From Macrotrachela quadricornifera (lineage: Eukaryota; Rotifera; Eurotatoria; Philodinida; Philodinidae): DNA of 64,000 bases. Location: positions 3,654,954 to 3,718,953 of the forward strand of contig JAJEKB010021880.1 of the NCBI GenBank assembly GCA_022393335.1, read 5' to 3'. The translations under genes were made by a program, and so were the position numbers. Shown here one piece after another: positions 1 to 11,055 of the stretch (within the stretch, counting starts at the first letter, position 1; each line of letters opens with the position of its first letter). The notes under the pieces were generated by a model. It did no database searches. It had not been told where the DNA came from and saw nothing but the letters and a program-made list of their open reading frames with translations.

Positions 1-3000
1 ACTCGAAAATTGGCAAATGTTGAAGTCTTGTTAGAGAGAATTTCATCTGATGATTATTCATCCGCTATTGAGCTTATCGATCAAAATTTGCCAGATTTTG
101 AAACATCAGAAGTTCGTCTGAAATTATTGCAAAAAAAACTTGACTTAGAGAGAAATTATTTACGTGCATTAAGGAAGAAATCTAGCTTAACGACGGAAGA
201 AGAGTCCAAATTGGAATATCTTCAAGTCGCTTGTCTTGCTACAATGTCTCACATAGTCAAATCAGAAGATATTTGTCGTGAAACGGATATTTTTAATCAG
301 AAGAAAACCTTGATGGAAGAATTAATCGATCATTCCCCATTTGATTCTGAAAGATGGTATCAATTTCAAATGGAAAAAGTCAATAGTCAATTACCACGAC
401 GTGAACAAGGTCAACCTGATGATAGAATATTGCGTTTTAGTAATGAGAAATGGAATCCAGATCAATGGCAAGTAAATTTCCTCAATGCTATTGATCAGCA
501 GCAATCAGTTATTATTGTTGCACCAACAGCTTCAGGCAAAACCTATGCATCCTATTATGCTATGTACGCAGTACTCAACGGTCAATTTGGACCTAATGGT
601 ATCTGTGTATATGTTGCACCAACAAAGGCATTGGTCAATCAAGTTGCTGGTAAATTTGAATCTTCATGAGAATGAGATATGTTTAATTGAAATGTTTTCT
701 TTAGCGACAATCTATTCAAAGTTGGGTCCTGTTTTTGGAGTCTTCACACGAGATTTTCGAGAACGAGTAGAGACCTGTCGTATTTTGGTAACTATACCTC
801 AATGTTTAGAAATTCTTCTTCTATCAGCAACCCATCAGGAATGGTGTCAAAGCATTCAATATTGTATTTTCGATGAAATTCATTGCATGTCTAGTATCCT
901 TGGATCCGAGGTCTGGGAACGAACAATGTTATTAATCAATTGCCCAATGATTGGACTTTCTGCCACGGTTAATAATGGAAAAGATCTTTGTCAATGGATT
1001 GAAAGTGTTGAAAAGCGACGATCCGTTCTATTTAAAACATCACGACCACGTCAAGTGCGTTTTATTCCACACCATGAACGTCTAGCAGATTTGAACAAAT
1101 ATTTATATTCCAATCGACAATTGCATCCTCTTCATCCAGTTGGTATAATGAATGCTAAACAAATGAATAGCCGAGGTCTACCAAAAGATTTTTCATTATC
1201 ACCTTGCGAAACTCTTCAACTCAATAATACCATGCAAACCAGTGGCATTAAAGACAAACATATTCCTACATTAACGGAACATTTCTATCCCAGTTGGATA
1301 TGTGAACGAAGTCAATGTAACAGTTATTCAGAACTTGTCCGTCAGCGGTTTGAAAGTTTGATTTCTAATAGGCAAGATTCTCATATTAATTCAATTACTA
1401 CATCACTTAAACCTCTGTCATCCGAAGATAATCATTATCCTGAATCAAAGGCATTATCATCGTTGATAGTGGAATTTGTTTTGACATTGAAAGAAAAAGA
1501 TCTTCTTCCTTGTATCGTTTTTACCGACAATCGTCGTTTGTGTGAACGAATGGCTCAATATGTGACCGATTATTTTGTTGAACAAGAACGGAAATTACGA
1601 GATACAAAAAAATATAAAGCTGATATCGAGGCAGCAAAAAAGAAGGAAATGCTAATTGAAAAAACAAAAAAATCACGTGAATCGTCAGCACAACGAGATA
1701 AACGACCAACTAAAGACGAAGACGATCGATTCAGAGAAAACGAAATTTGTTCGCAATTATCTGGTTACGAACGAAAAATATTGTATGGTGTTTTGGACGA
1801 GTGTACCTTGGTTAAACCAAATGGATACAATCGAAAATTAGTTGCTAAACTATCCACCCGAGCTCTACAACACCATCCAAGATTAGCCTCTTATATGAAA
1901 CGTGGAGTTGCCTATCATCATGCGGAATTATTTAATAAAGGTCGTGTAGCTGTCGAAGCGCTTTTTCGTAATAGATACATTCAGATTGTCTTCTCTACTG
2001 CAACACTAGGTAGGTTGTATAGAATAATTACAGATTGCTCCATTTGTTTTTTTTTTCTATAGCGATGGGTATTCATATGCCGACCAAAACAGTAGCGTTT
2101 ATCAATGATTCCATCTTTCTTGATGCTCTTTCGTATCGACAATCATCAGGTCGTGCTGGTCGTCGTGGTTTCGATGTCCAAGGCAATATTGTTTTTATCG
2201 ATATTCCAATAAGTAAAATTCGTCATTTAATTACTTCTGCCATTCCTGATATTCGTGCTCATTTCCCAACGAGCGTTACATTTTTCATGCGATTATTGCA
2301 ACTATGTTCCAATGGTAAAGATAAGAAAGACGCTGTGAATAGATCGTTAGTTGCTCTCGAATGTCCTTTTATTTCTCAATTCCCTACGAAACAACAACTC
2401 GTCGATGTTCAAACTCGATTTCATTGTTTACACACACTTGATTTTCTCCATCGAATTCATTTAATCAATGGCAAAGGTGATCTGATTGGCCTAGCTGGAC
2501 TTTCGACTCATTTACATTACAATGAACCGGCCAATATCCTTCTGGTCTATCTTATTAATACTGAACTTTTTCATCAAATAACGGATAAGATTGAAATTGT
2601 CACTATGTTAGCTCGTCTATTTACCAATATGCCATGGTAAAGTATTCCTTCGATTCATCTTTTCCAATCAATCATTTTTATTCTCAACACTGTAGGTTAA
2701 TCACACGTAAACAATTTGAAGCACTCAGCCTAGCAAGACAACAACGCATGCTCAATGCAAAATTATTTCTGCCTCCAATGTCAGCGAAATTTCTTGAAAA
2801 AGTTCAAGCATATAATTCATTGGTAAAAGATGTCTATGGATCTTACATCGAAAATGTTACCCAGCAATTGCGTTCGAAATATCTTCAAAATCAAGAACAG
2901 ATCTTACCTTTCTCTGGTATTTCATTTATTCAACCATCAGATTACGATAGTGGAACATTCGAATACCAGCTTCACCATCATTATTCTCGACAATCATCCA

Positions 3001-3452
3001 ATCCATCTATCTCTCCTTTTGCTGGTGTCTCTGGTCTAACGCACGAACAATACATGTCCAATTATAATCTATCGGTTAGTTCATGGGATCTCGCTTATGA
3101 TCTGGATTTATCATCACATATTGTACCTTTTGTCGATGTGAATGTTTGTGATCATACAAATTCAACATATCACCTCAATAGCTATGCGGTCGATTTTTTC
3201 AAACATGGTTCTGAAGCATTATTGATATCAGAAAATCGATTGAGTCCCAATGATACGAATAAACTGTTAACCGATTTTCATCTTGTACTTTCATCCATTA
3301 AAACATCCCTGGAAATTATTGTGAAAAATGAAGAAAAACAAATACCCAATGATATGGAATTCTTTCTTCCCTTATATGATTCAATTGACGATATACAAAA
3401 AACCTTTTCCCGAAAATTCTATGACGAATATCCACCTGCCCATAAACTTTAA
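1..3452 (+). CDS. DDX60-like Ski2-family DExH helicase, C-terminal part (5' end outside window)
   Basis: Four exons join in frame: 1-649, 705-2009, 2063-2636 and 2696-3452, with introns of 55, 53 and 59 bp that all have GT..AG ends. Together they give about 1094 residues, open at the left edge, so the start lies outside the window. Motif I (APTASGKT, near base 520), the DEIH box (near 870), an SAT motif (near 958) and motif VI (QSSGRAGRRGFD, near 2140) are all present. The stretch after motif I (TIPQCLEILLLS, then YCIFDEIHCMSS) is characteristic of DDX60/DDX60L rather than SKIV2L. A lysine- and glutamate-rich insertion lies at about bases 1600-1740, between the two RecA domains. In vertebrates DDX60 is a cytoplasmic RNA helicase linked to RIG-I-like antiviral signalling and control of viral-IRES translation; that role here is inferred from the family. 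The human protein is about 1700 residues, so roughly the first third is missing. I see no frameshift; the gene looks intact. Confidence 0.85.
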
Positions 3453-3596
3453 AACAAGAATATGGATTCAACGATTTCTTTTTCTTTTTTTATTCAAGCA
3501 TAAGAAAACATGAATTTGTCCTTTTTGAATTGAATCATTTGATCCAAAGATGGATCTTTGATAGTTGTTGTCGATTTCGAACAGTTGAACATTTCC

Positions 3597-4290
3597 TTAG
3601 TAGAACAATCGATAGTCATTAAAGAAATTTATCAACAGCAGGTATAGATTCTTGATGAATACATTTTCATCTTTACATTGTAAAATCAACGAACTAAGAT
3701 TGGACATTTTGCTAAGCAATTCACTTGTGATCGCTCCAATTTTGACATTGATTAGAAGTATTTCGCATTGTTTACCGATAAATGATCGAGGCAAGAATTG
3801 GCATTCTTTATCGTCAAAATAGTCGAGATGATAGTATGATGTATTTTGCGAATCTAATCGACGTATGGATACACTGGAAATGTTATTGCGAACATAAAGT
3901 TAATCAGTAAAGATTGGATGCGCGATCAAATAAGAATTGTAATTGCTCATGATAAGATGATTTTTACAGAACTGTCGCGTGAAGGAATTTCAGATGATTG
4001 AGTGAGGCTAAACAGGAACAGAAACGATCACTCAAAAGTAGAATCAGTTGGAGATTGGCAATGCTTGAAAATCTCGGAGTTAGTTTGATCGTTCCGTCCG
4101 TTAGTAAAGTGTTTGAGAATGACTGTCCAAGTATGCACATGATCATAGACAGGATATTCAATGGAATTTGAATGAGTGGATTTCGACTGACAAGAAATGG
4201 TCCCCAACTGGCTAATTGTTTTGGGATTCGAACTCTGTGGATAAGGTACTGATATTGAGTTATTATTATATTTAAAACCATTTTCACAAA
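3597..4290 (-). pseudogene. F-box-like protein remnant of a bdelloid type, frameshifted
   Basis: On the minus strand, coding-like sequence runs from about 4290 down to 3597 in at least two frames. The upstream part reads NPLIQIPLNILSM and then CLASLNHLKFLHATVL before a stop near 3964. The downstream part, in another frame, reads RRLD, YFDDKECQFLPRS, GKQCEILLINV and MSNLSSLILQCKDE before stopping at 3597. This order resembles the C-terminal half of the large F-box/LRR-like families common in bdelloid rotifers; that resemblance is from memory. No F-box itself is visible. Internal stops between about 3880 and 3964, plus the frame change, argue for a pseudogene. It is head to head with the glutamate receptor fragment that begins at 4312, so a rearrangement probably joined the two. 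Confidence 0.5.
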
Positions 4291-4311
4291 ATCTACGGTT
4301 GTTGGTTTTAG

Positions 4312-5150
4312 GTGCATGTATTGTGAGAAGTATTTTATTTTATTTATTAGAGAAATGTGAGAACGAGTCATTACGGAAACGATCAATCCCTTCTGCAGGT
4401 GCAATGAGCTTTTGGTATTCGATTGGAACAGTAATGGGATATGGAGTTGAGTTTTCTGTTCAAACAGCTGCTGGACGATTATTAACTGTCGGTTTATACA
4501 TTTTAAGTTTGATCTTATTAGCATCCTACACTGCTAATTTAGCGTCTGAATTAACAATAAAGAAGTCAAAAGATATCATTGATGGAATTGATGATCTTAA
4601 AAATGGAAAAATTCCACTTAATCGTGTTGGTGTTCGCACAGGTACAGCTCATGAAGAATATTTTTTTTACGAGATTTCTCTAATGGAAATCGAAACTTTT
4701 ATCGATTAAACTCTCGACAACAATTATATGATAGTTTACTCTCAGGTATTATTGATGCTGGTGTCGCTAGTGTTGATGATGGAGAATATATTACCAATAA
4801 TATTTATTGTACTTTAACGTTAGTTGGGGAAGGCTTCGATAGAGTCCACTTAGTATTGTTACACCTAAACAATGGTTATACGCTAAAGATTTAGATGTCA
4901 ATGTTTTAGCATCAAGAGAATTAGGTGTGTTGGATAACCTAAGAGTAAGATGATTTCAATCAAAAACTTGTCCGGAAATAGAGGAAGTGTCAACTGCAAT
5001 GGGAATCGATTCAATGGGTGGATTATTTCTTACATTTGCAATCATTTATGTTTTATCATTAGTTTTATTTATATGGAAAAAACGACTCATTTGCAAAAAA
5101 ATATGGATGTTTATTAAAGTTTGGAAGCAGACTGTTTTGCAAAGGAACAA
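4312..5150 (+). pseudogene. Ionotropic glutamate receptor fragment (pore to C-terminus), disabled
   Basis: The fragment starts after a splice-acceptor-like TTTTAG at 4311. It encodes a pore region (MSFWYSIGTVMGYG, near 4402-4445), the M3 segment with the hallmark SYTANLAS (near 4524-4548), part of the S2 ligand-binding lobe, and a last membrane helix (GGLFLTFAIIYVLSLVLFIW, near 5019-5078) preceded by STAMGIDSM. Those are diagnostic of ionotropic glutamate receptors. It is broken: the frame shifts in a run of eight T at 4661-4668, shifts again near 4835-4860, and an in-frame TGA sits near 4950 where the family usually has tryptophan. The amino-terminal domain and S1 lobe are absent. Other exons may lie elsewhere, but the reversed F-box remnant directly upstream suggests the 5' part was lost. 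Confidence 0.75.
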
Positions 5151-5867
5151 TTGAAAGGATAAATCATCCTAATGAAAAGCAAAACTCTTTATCTTCTTCA
5201 TCTAATATCTTAAAAGTTTAAATCATTCGTATGGTATTGACGCTCTAGTTATTGTTTTTCATATCGAAAAGATTTTCATTTTCGCTTATTTCCACTATAT
5301 TCTTTTATAAAAAGCTATTTTTCTGATGTTGATATCTATAAGAAGCATTTCGTATGTACTCAAAAAATGAATATACTATTAGAATCGGTCAGTATGTCCG
5401 TCCGTCTGTTCTTTGACACGATAATACCAGAAGACATAAGCCAATTGTTGCCAAGTTTTGCTGTATAGATTTGTCTCATCAATATCTCGATCGAGTTTGA
5501 AGATGAGAAGGATCGTTTTTCGCAGGCTTATTGAGTTATGAAAATTATTAGAAATCGATATAGAGATAGATGAATGTCAACTAAAATATCATGATGTACT
5601 AATTTTGCATCTTTATTAGGCAAATGTCTCTACCGAATGTTTAATTAGAACTCAATGAACAGTTACAAAAATAAACTTTTGTCGAATCTAAAAAAGTGTT
5701 CTCTAGATGGGTGAGGGTGAGTAAATCTAAACTTGTCATTTGTAGCATATATAATTCAGCAAAAGTATCTTTTTCTCCATTAGTACATCGACTATCTGCA
5801 GCATTGGTAAGGAAAGATTGCATATCAATAGGACAATGACAAAATTCTACTCTAGAAGTTGGTAAGA
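5151..5867. other. Non-coding AT-rich gap
   Basis: No open frame with recognisable content. The 3' flank of the glutamate receptor remnant leads into the left arm of a foldback element. Confidence 0.5.
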
Positions 5868-7212
5868 TGCACGCAAGGCAAATTTGAAGTAAAAAAAAAA
5901 TTTCGCTTTTTTTATACATCATTCGATAGATTAAATGCTGCTGATCACGAATATCACATCCCCGGCTGTCAAAACTCTTTCCTCGCTGAGATATTTGCAA
6001 AATGCTGAGAGGGTCTAAAAAAAGTCAAAAACACAACATTTTAGTAAAATGGTCGTAGTTTTTTCCCACTTTAGTTGTTTTACTTAACTCAAAGCTTTTT
6101 GAATTCAGCATCAAAAGCTGAATCTAGGCAAGTAGTTTGTAAGTCTCCAGATCAAAAATTGAAGCTTTAGGAGGATCAGAAATCGGATTTACCCGAGAAC
6201 TTGAGGCCGATTTTGCAATCCTAACACAGGCTTCTCCGGAGATGCTAGAGTGAATATTCTTACGTGGTTAGATCGGCAAGATGCTTAGCTACAAAACAAC
6301 AAAGAGCTTTTTTCGAGATTCCTCTTCCTTACTGAGAAAATCAATTTCTTCGAAATTGATGGCAAAATATTGAAAAATTGCCCTCATATTTCGAGATTTT
6401 CACTACAAGAACTGAAGTTTCATGTAAAATAAATATAATATTTGGAATCAGCATAAAAAACTGCATCAAACAACATATGTTTTATCAAAAAATATTTTTC
6501 GCTGAAATTCGACCGTACTCCCCCTCATCTCCTTTTACACTCATTTTGCCTTGTGGTCCCCCACAGGTCCAATTTCAGCGAAAAATATTTTTTGATAAAA
6601 CATATGTTGTTTGATGCAGTTTTTTATGCTGATTCCAAATATTATATTTATTTTACATGAAACTTCAGTTCTTGTAGTGAAAATCTCGAAATATGAGGGC
6701 AATTTTTCAATATTTTGCCATCAATTTCGAAGAAATTGATTTTCTCAGTAAGGAAGAGGAATCTCGAAAAAAGCTCTTTGTTGTTTTGTAGCTAAGCATC
6801 TTGCCGATCTAACCACGTAAGAATATTCACTCTAGCATCTCCGGAGAAGCCTGTGTTAGGATTGCAAAATCGGCCTCAAGTTCTCGGGTAAATCCGATTT
6901 CTGATCCTCCTAAAGCTTCAATTTTTGATCTGGAGACTTACAAACTACTTGCCTAGATTCAGCTTTTGATGCTGAATTCAAAAAGCTTTGAGTTAAGTAA
7001 AACAACTAAAGTGGGAAAAAACTACGACCATTTTACTAAAATGTTGTGTTTTTGACTTTTTTTAGACCCTCTCAGCATTTTGCAAATATCTCAGCGAGGA
7101 AAGAGTTTTGACAGCCGGGGATGTGATATTCGTGATCAGCAGCATTTAATCTATCGAATGATGTATAAAAAAAGCGAAATTTTTTTTTTACTTCAAATTT
7201 GCCTTGCGTGCA
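5868..7212. repeat. Large foldback (palindromic) element: 642 bp arms, 61 bp spacer
   Basis: Bases 5868-6509 are the near-identical reverse complement of 6571-7212. Both arms are 642 bp and the spacer is 61 bp. The outer ends read TGCACGCAAGGCAAATTTG on the left and its complement on the right; the inner ends converge on CGCTGAAATT / AATTTCAGCG. The near-identity explains why both strands carry the same short open frame near the outer ends. Those frames are not genes. Each arm holds a small internal palindrome around GATTCAGCTTTTGATGCTGA. No target-site duplication is obvious. The layout fits a foldback or MITE-like non-autonomous transposon, or a hairpin-type duplication; no transposase lies inside. 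Confidence 0.9.
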
Positions 7213-8284
7213 CCTTATATTTGAGATCTCATCATTCATCCGTTTTGAACGATCAGTTTTGTATAAATAATAGAAACAAAATATTTCATTGGACACTATC
7301 CGTAGTAGCAGATAATATATCAATAAACGAATTGATAATTATAGAGTGATGCAATTCTCTAATAATCTAGTGTTCTACTTGATTAAACTTACTTACGAAT
7401 TCGTTTTTCAAGTAAAAGTGGTATAGTTTCTACTTTTTGTGAAACACGATCGAAAAGAGAATGTTGAAACTTTAAAGGCAAAAATTTGCACCTCCACGCT
7501 CCCCACCGATCGTGACAGAAAATAGCTAAAAATGGCATCACAGACTGTGATCGACTCCAAAAAACTAAAGTCAGAGATCTTTACAGACTCGGATCACAGA
7601 AGTATAAACATGTTTTAGCAAAACCACAGACGCTTCAGACACAAATTGGAAAACCTATCACAGACCGAGGGTGAGTTTAACTATCAAAAACCATCGCGAC
7701 GCGTTTTGTCCTATTGCAAGGACTCATTAGGCGGTTTTTAGGATCTGTATATAAAAATGAAGTCGAGGTTGAATTAAAGGATATTGAAAAGAAGTATTTC
7801 ATAGAACCAAATCATAAGTTCAGGGTGAGGGTGGGGATGTGAGTAGTAGAAGTACATCGTGATCGAGATTTCGACCTTGCTAAAGGGTCTTATCAGACGA
7901 CTAAGGTTTTTTTTAGATTTATTTTGTTTTAATGATTTTTTTATTGGATGAATCGTTTTTATGATTTGTTTTTAATTTCCGATATAATATCACGAAAATG
8001 TTTTTAGTCTGGCGAGAGAGTTGTAGATATGAATTGTTTATGTGACGAAACGTACAGTTTACTGGTTTTATTTCATATAAATGGATGTTTGGACGAAAAA
8101 GAAAAACAGAAAAAGTTTGTTTGACAGATATATAGAATTGAAAAAGTTTTTACAAGTTTTGAGTTTTTATATATGTTTTTGTTATGTTGCTATTGATTGA
8201 GATCGTTGGCAGTTGTCGATGAATGTCCGGAACCAGAATTGTTGCTTTCAGTTTCATTTTCTCCATCTGAGAAGGGAAGGTTCC
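7213..8284. other. Non-coding interval between two foldback elements
   Basis: AT-rich, with one short G-rich stretch near 7825-7840 (GGGTGAGGGTGGGG). I see no gene. Confidence 0.5.
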
Positions 8285-9046
8285 GAAGTGATGATCCGAG
8301 TTGAAGGCTGATATTATGTGAATTTGCTACACTAAGTGTCCTGATGTCAACTATGAAACAATTATCTGCTGAGACCTGCTCACTGAGAATTTATAGTCAA
8401 AACGTTTTCTTGTCATATGGTAAAGAGACAGTAATGTAAAATTATAGTGTCTCTTACATTTCCTTTAAATATGCATTTTTAGACTCAGCTTTTAATGCTG
8501 ATCGCGAATATCTTGTTATTTTTTCAATTTAACAAAGTCTTCGTGGAGAAAAATGGAAAATACTGGGACAATGTTAAAAGTTGCAAAAAATGCTTACTTG
8601 ACAAGAAGCAACATTCAATTCATTACCATTTTACTTTTCGTTTTTATCAATATGATTTTTGAATTCTTTATATAAAATTGAATTTAGAAACATTTTTATA
8701 GCTTCATCACATACTACGTGTTCATTTAGAAAAGTAAGCATTTTTTGCAACTTTTAACATTGTCCCAGTATTTTCCATTTTTCTCCACGAAGACTTTGTA
8801 AAATTGAAAAAATAACAAGATATTCGCGATCAGCGTTAAAAGCTGAATCTAGAAATGCATATTTAAAGGAAATATAAGAGACACTATAATTTTACATTAC
8901 TGTCTCTTTACCATATGGCGAGAAAACGTTTTGACTATAAATTCTCAGTGAGCAGGTCTCAGCAGATAATTGTTTCATAGTTGACATCAGGACACTTAGT
9001 GTAGCAAATTCACATAATATCAGCCTTCAACTCGGATCATCACTTC
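8285..9046. repeat. Second foldback element: 315 bp arms, 132 bp spacer
   Basis: Bases 8285-8599 match the reverse complement of 8732-9046. Both arms are 315 bp and differ by a few substitutions. Outer ends begin GAAGTGATGATCCGAG and inner ends are TGCTTACTT / AAGTAAGCA. Each arm contains the CAGCTTTTAATGCTGATCGCGAATATC motif region, whose core (CAGCTTTT-TGCTGA) is also in the foldback at 5868-7212. This suggests the two elements are related. There is no coding sequence inside. Confidence 0.9.
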
Positions 9047-9860
9047 AGGACCATCCGTTGTAAGTAGAAGAATATTAAATACAATCGAGAGAAGTCTCAA
9101 AAAACAGCGATGAAATTTAAGTAATGACAGCGTTAATGATATATTTTTCATTAGAAATTTCCACAAATATTATGTTTTAATGGTTTTTAATAACAAATAC
9201 AATAAGTTTATATAGCACAATACTGTTTTAGTATCTGCCACTTTTAGAGTTTTTCACCTAGAGTACAATTCAGAGATAGTTGAATACGAACTTCTTAGGT
9301 AGGAATATAAGTTCTGCAAGATAGGGAAAGGGTTAGCAAAATGTCTTTTTGTCAGGGGGCAGGATATAAAAAAACATACTCTGCGCATCTCTATTCACAG
9401 GGCCTCTAGTATGAATACAATATGCGTTGTTCATAAGTTTCTTCTAATGATCACGTTTTTCTCCGAATCAACTACTCTTTCTTTATATTACACTTGTTTT
9501 TTTGATATATGAAAAATAAGGTTTCTTTTTTTTTTGAAGTCAACAGGGTTAATTAACAGAGAGTGTATTTAGCTAGGAGATATTTAATTTTTTTCCTTTG
9601 GTGCGTGACTTTTGGACCACCATGTACTTGTATTACTGTTTGGAGACCCAATCAAAATAATCTATGTTCTGATGCTTCATGGGACATTTCGTTTGGTTAG
9701 TGTGGTCTTGGCGAAAAGGCAAATTTTTAAGAGTTTGCTTTGAGAAGACAAACCTCCATATAAGACATAAATATCCTAGTATACGATTAAAAAGAGCGAG
9801 ATTTATTCTGAATTTTTTATGAACGAAAAAGTATGGTTACATTCTTTTAGCGGTTGTTTG
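9047..9860. other. Non-coding interval
   Basis: AT-rich sequence with no coding frame recognised. Confidence 0.4.
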
Positions 9861-9879
9861 TAATTTTACTGGAGTTGGA

Positions 9880-10461
9880 ACTCTGCAGGCATTTGATGCT
9901 TCAGCACCAACGATGTAGATACTATACTCAAATTCTTATACAGCTACATTGGCTGGCACAAGACTTCGATTCGCTTCAGCGACAGATCAATCGAACAAAG
10001 ATTGGTACGTTAACAATGTTTCTGTAGTACAATATGGTGGCACTGAGTACCAATTTGTTGCTCAATGACAATTTTGAGAGTGCTTCTTCAGTTGGCTGGC
10101 AAGTATATTCATGCTCAAGCAGTTGCTTTGCTTCCATAAAAACATCGACAGGTTGTGCTGGTAGCACCAGTTGGTGCTATAACAATACATGTACATCAGC
10201 TACCAATATACAGTTTCTAGAACAATTTTCATTACAGTCGTCGGTATGACATACAATGTCAGTTTTTCGATACTGAAAGATGGATCTGGATTAGGCTCAG
10301 GCATTGCCACGTATATTAATGCTTTTGGATTGGCTTTATTACTGAATATTCAATTATATATTATCTTCATGTTTAACTTGTTCAACCAATATGCTTATGA
10401 CCCTTTGTCGACTGCAAATAGGTACACAATGAATGTCTTACGTTATTTTTTGTACAAGTAA
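9880..10461 (+). pseudogene. Secreted carbohydrate-binding-like repeat protein remnant, frameshifted
   Basis: Coding fragments sit in three consecutive frames. Bases about 9940-10068 read LAGTRLRFASATDQSNKDWY followed by VNNVSVVQYGGTE. After a shift near 10052, the next frame reads STNLLLNDNFESASSVGW and a cysteine-rich segment ending CYNNTCTSATN. After another shift near 10222 the third frame reads TVVGMTYNVSFSILKDGSG and ends at 10461. The order 'WYVDNVSV.. then ..LLxNxxFExxxxxGW' is that of CBM4/9-like galactose-binding folds repeated in large secreted bdelloid proteins, as I remember them. A stop also interrupts the upstream frame near 9915. The gene is non-functional or a fragment. Family assignment is tentative. 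Confidence 0.55.
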
Positions 10462-11055
10462 AACTGATGTATTGAATCATATTAAAAACTAAAGAAGGTT
10501 TTTATGTGATAAAAAAAGTTACAAAGTTCGCCTAGACGATGAGATCGATTAATGTTCTGCCTTCTTCTATGAATCGCATTCTTGAATTTCAACGATCAAA
10601 AAGTGATCTCAAGACTGCGTAAACTCGAAATTTCGAGCTCACTTCCACCAGCTTGTATTCTATAGTAAGTCGAACTGTCACTTTCAGGACACTATCTGAA
10701 TATCATATCTGTACTTTTCGGGTCTCACCTGAAGACCATACCTGTACCTTGTTTTACGCTATCTCCGCTTCAGGTACTTGTCGAAAAGTTACAAGTATGG
10801 TGTTCAAGTAGAGCTCAAAAACTTACAGGTGTGATGTTCAGGTAGACCTGAAAAAATCATATGGCTAAGTAGTACTATTCAGTATGGGTTGAAATATCAT
10901 CGGTAAAATATGGATGCGTAAGTGAGCAGAAAATTTCGAGTTTGCGGTCGGGCTCACTTTTTTTTGACCGTTTTGGTCGATGCCGACTTTTTATTTCTTT
11001 CCTACAAAACAATAAGAACAAATAACGACAAATTAAGTATGCACCATCCGTCCAA
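10462..11055. other. Non-coding interval with short inverted words
   Basis: Between 10690 and 10860 the words CACCTGAAGACC, CTTCAGGTAC, TTCAAGTAGAGCTC and TTCAGGTAGACCTGAA recur in both orientations and look like a decayed local repeat. Otherwise nothing. Confidence 0.4.

Noticed and set aside
3964..4524. A 186-codon minus-strand frame taken as one gene
   Set aside because: Its first 75 codons are antisense to the glutamate receptor exon. Only the part below about 4290 looks coding, and it belongs to the F-box-like remnant.
5641..6000. A 119-codon minus-strand frame and its near-duplicate on plus at 7080-7349
   Set aside because: Both start in the outer arms of the same foldback and are identical there because the arms are inverted copies; no domain or splice support.
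7825..7842. G-rich GGGTGAGGGTGGGG as telomere-like repeat
   Set aside because: Single occurrence and not a tandem array.
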